Below, one piece after another: positions 62,461-64,000 of a stretch of DNA of 64,000 bases (positions within the stretch are counted from its first letter, which is position 1; each line of letters begins with the position of its first letter). The stretch comes from Blastocatellia bacterium (lineage in GTDB: Bacteria; Acidobacteriota; Blastocatellia; HR10; J050), in contig JANWZE010000101.1 of NCBI GenBank assembly GCA_025054955.1, positions 1-64,000 of the forward strand, given 5' to 3'. The position numbers and the translations under genes are program-made. The notes under the pieces are model-generated. The model was not told where the DNA came from. It ran no database searches and worked only from the letters and a program-made list of their open reading frames with translations.

Positions 62461-64000
62461 TCAAGGAATCACGACCACTGCCCCTGCTTGAGGCAGCAAC
62501 CGCATCAAGTCCCCGTTTGATTTGAGCGCCACCACATCGCTGATTTCCAGGAGACTGATTGTGCCTGGCCGCGCCTGTGGCAAAATCCTAAACCGGACAT
62601 GCACCAACACGCCGGAGAAGCTGTTCAGTGTGGCTCTCAAATTGGTCAACGGCGGCGTAATGGTAACCGTCACCTGATTGCTGCTCAGCTTCAGCGCCGT
62701 GACCGTGAAATTATTCGGAACCACAGGGCCGCGGCTGACGGCGCCGCTGTCGAGCACACTGAGCGTTTGCGGATCGTACGTCACGTTAAAGGCGAGCCAA
62801 CTGATTTCACTGGCGTCGGTAATCAAGACAGGAACTTCAACGATCGTGCCTGGCCGACCTTGGACGCGAGTTAGGCTCAACATGCGCGCGTTGATGGCAA
62901 TATCAACGCCGTCGGTGACGCTGGACGGCAACACATGCAAGCGTGCCCCTTCGCTGGGATTGGCGCTGGCCGGTTGCGCCGGCGCGACGTAAAACTGCGT
63001 TTCGGGCAGCGCGGCTGGCGGACTCAACGGTCCGACGCTGGAGCCGCCGCGAAACTGTGGATTGATCGGTGAAATCTCAATGGTGTAGGTGCCAGGAGGC
63101 AATCCATTCAATTCGTAATATCCGCGCAACGCCGGATCGTCTGAGCCGAAATCCGGGCCCCGTTTGGTCCCTGTATGCAGGAACCCGGAAACACAGGAGA
63201 CGGCCGTGTTCAACGGATCGTTGATATTTCGCGCCACGACGTTAGCGCCTTGAAAGCCGCTGCCATCGGGAAACAGCACGCGCCCGCGGATCGTGCTCTT
63301 TGACCACAAGTACTCAGGCGTCGGATAGAGTTCGGACACTGCGACAATGTCATCCAGATGAAGCGTAGCTTGCTCATCGCTGACGAGCTGCGGGAACATG
63401 GTGGGAACGGCTGTGTCGTTTGTCGTGTCGTTATCTAGCGCCTCGCGTGTGTTCAATGCCGAGTGATCCAAGCCGATGAAATGGCCAAATTCGTGAACGA
63501 ATGTGGTGCGATACCGCGAGAGGGGAATCTCGGGGTTTCTCAGCAGCTCGTTGACGCCATCAATGAAGAGGCCGTTGAGGATGGCCACTGATTGTAGGAT
63601 TTCGCCAGTCTCTGGATTGCCCAGCAGCGGCGTAGCAGCCCCCGGCGCCAGCAATCGCGCCCCTGCGCCGATCAGTGCATCAATCACGCTTCCATCCGTG
63701 TCATAGATGATTGGATTGACGCCCGGCGGCGCGTTGTTGAGAAACGGCATCACGTTTGATCCGGTGATGTCCATTGGCAACGAAGCCGCTCGTTGAAACT
63801 CAATGCTGGCAGTTCGCACGTCCTGCCAGACCTGGAATAACTCGCCGGTTAACGCCACGGCTTGTTCATTTGAGAGTCTCCCTAGAGTTCCTTGATCGGG
63901 ATTGAATGGCACGGGCCGCGATGTATCCCACGCATAAGGAGTGGCGCGTTTGGTGACGATCAACGGACCGCCGGCTTGTGTTGACTGCGGCAGTGAGAGT
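62461..64000 (-). CDS. Secreted zinc metalloprotease with cohesin-like domain, N-terminus outside window
   Basis: The frame stays open to the right edge, so the start (and any signal peptide) lies outside; the TTG at 63963 is not convincing. A metzincin motif HEFGHFIGLDHS (HExxHxxGxxH) sits in the first third, with a Met-turn-like TMFPQ downstream. A middle beta region follows (RGRVLFPDGSGFQGANVVA, carboxypeptidase-regulatory-like). The C-terminal about 150 residues (PGTIVEVPVLITDASEISWL to the end) resemble a cohesin-type fold. It may be an exported matrixin-like protease, similar in type to the one at the left edge. Confidence 0.8.
   Translation of the reverse strand, partial: LSLPQSTQAGGPLIVTKRATPYAWDTSRPVPFNPDQGTLGRLSNEQAVALTGELFQVWQDVRTASIEFQRAASLPMDITGSNVMPFLNNAPPGVNPIIYDTDGSVIDALIGAGARLLAPGAATPLLGNPETGEILQSVAILNGLFIDGVNELLRNPEIPLSRYRTTFVHEFGHFIGLDHSALNTREALDNDTTNDTAVPTMFPQLVSDEQATLHLDDIVAVSELYPTPEYLWSKSTIRGRVLFPDGSGFQGANVVARNINDPLNTAVSCVSGFLHTGTKRGPDFGSDDPALRGYYELNGLPPGTYTIEISPINPQFRGGSSVGPLSPPAALPETQFYVAPAQPASANPSEGARLHVLPSSVTDGVDIAINARMLSLTRVQGRPGTIVEVPVLITDASEISWLAFNVTYDPQTLSVLDSGAVSRGPVVPNNFTVTALKLSSNQVTVTITPPLTNLRATLNSFSGVLVHVRFRILPQARPGTISLLEISDVVALKSNGDLMRLLPQAGAVVVIP

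Noticed and set aside
1-64000. tRNA, rRNA or CRISPR genes
   Set aside because: None recognised on reading the spacers; a tRNA covariance scan was not possible.

Overview
The window looks like a chromosomal segment of a diderm (Gram-negative-type) bacterium. It encodes lipid A enzymes (LpxA, FabZ, LpxI), an OmpH/Skp-like periplasmic chaperone, diaminopimelate and peptidoglycan genes, a B12-dependent ribonucleotide reductase, and a complete bacterial topoisomerase VI. Gene content and dispersed-repeat style resemble Acidobacteriota (Blastocatellia-like). That placement is only an impression; no marker gene was compared. No tRNA, rRNA or CRISPR array was seen. Genes run off both ends.

Layout. 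0-3.5 kb: an edge-truncated secreted zinc protease, a TPR protein, then repeat-rich DNA. 3.5-6.4 kb: topoisomerase VI B and A subunits, with related repeat clusters on both sides. 7-11.9 kb: thioredoxin-TPR protein, Hsp70-like ATPase, alpha/beta hydrolase, membrane peptidase. 12-20.1 kb: an accessory island with a tight operon of a DruA-like (DUF4338) protein, a NurA-like nuclease and a HerA-like ATPase, a decayed transposase, and an AAA15 ATPase paired with a PIN-like nuclease. 20.3-24.4 kb: a degenerate sigma54-type regulator, three tandem cyclophilins with three predicted locations, and small genes. 24.6-28.2 kb (minus strand): ffh-rpsP-khpA-rimM-trmD. 28.4-31.6 kb: skp/ompH-fabZ-lpxA-lpxI. 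31.8-34.9 kb: M14 peptidase and RNase HI. 35.2-38.3 kb: nrdJ behind a promoter overlapped by two NrdR-type boxes. 38.9-48.1 kb (minus strand): lysC-dapB-dapA-dapD-murB-murA, with a DapE-like peptidase and a GH3 protein upstream. 48.4-54.8 kb: terC, a zinc-ribbon gene, htpX behind a manganese-type (yybP-ykoY) riboswitch, hsp20 and lon. 54.6-56.6 kb: gene fragments and palindromic repeats around a DUF4058 gene. 56.7-62.2 kb: ilvB-ilvH-ilvC-ilvD behind a readable attenuator with a 17-residue leader peptide. 62.2-64 kb: repeats and a second edge-truncated secreted metalloprotease.

How the genes work together. The core parts serve envelope building (lipid A, DAP, UDP-MurNAc), branched-chain amino acid synthesis, ribosome and SRP maturation, and proteostasis (Hsp20, Lon, HtpX, Hsp70-like, cyclophilins). 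The most interesting accessory part is the 12-20 kb island. It holds two candidate defence modules, each pairing an ATPase with a nuclease, with an insertion-sequence relic between them.

The window is rich in small repeats: a GCACAGGC palindrome (four copies), a GACGTTGCACGTC palindrome (about six), a possible MITE with TAGAGCG ends (two), and many short tandem duplications. Several of these duplications include a gene's stop codon.
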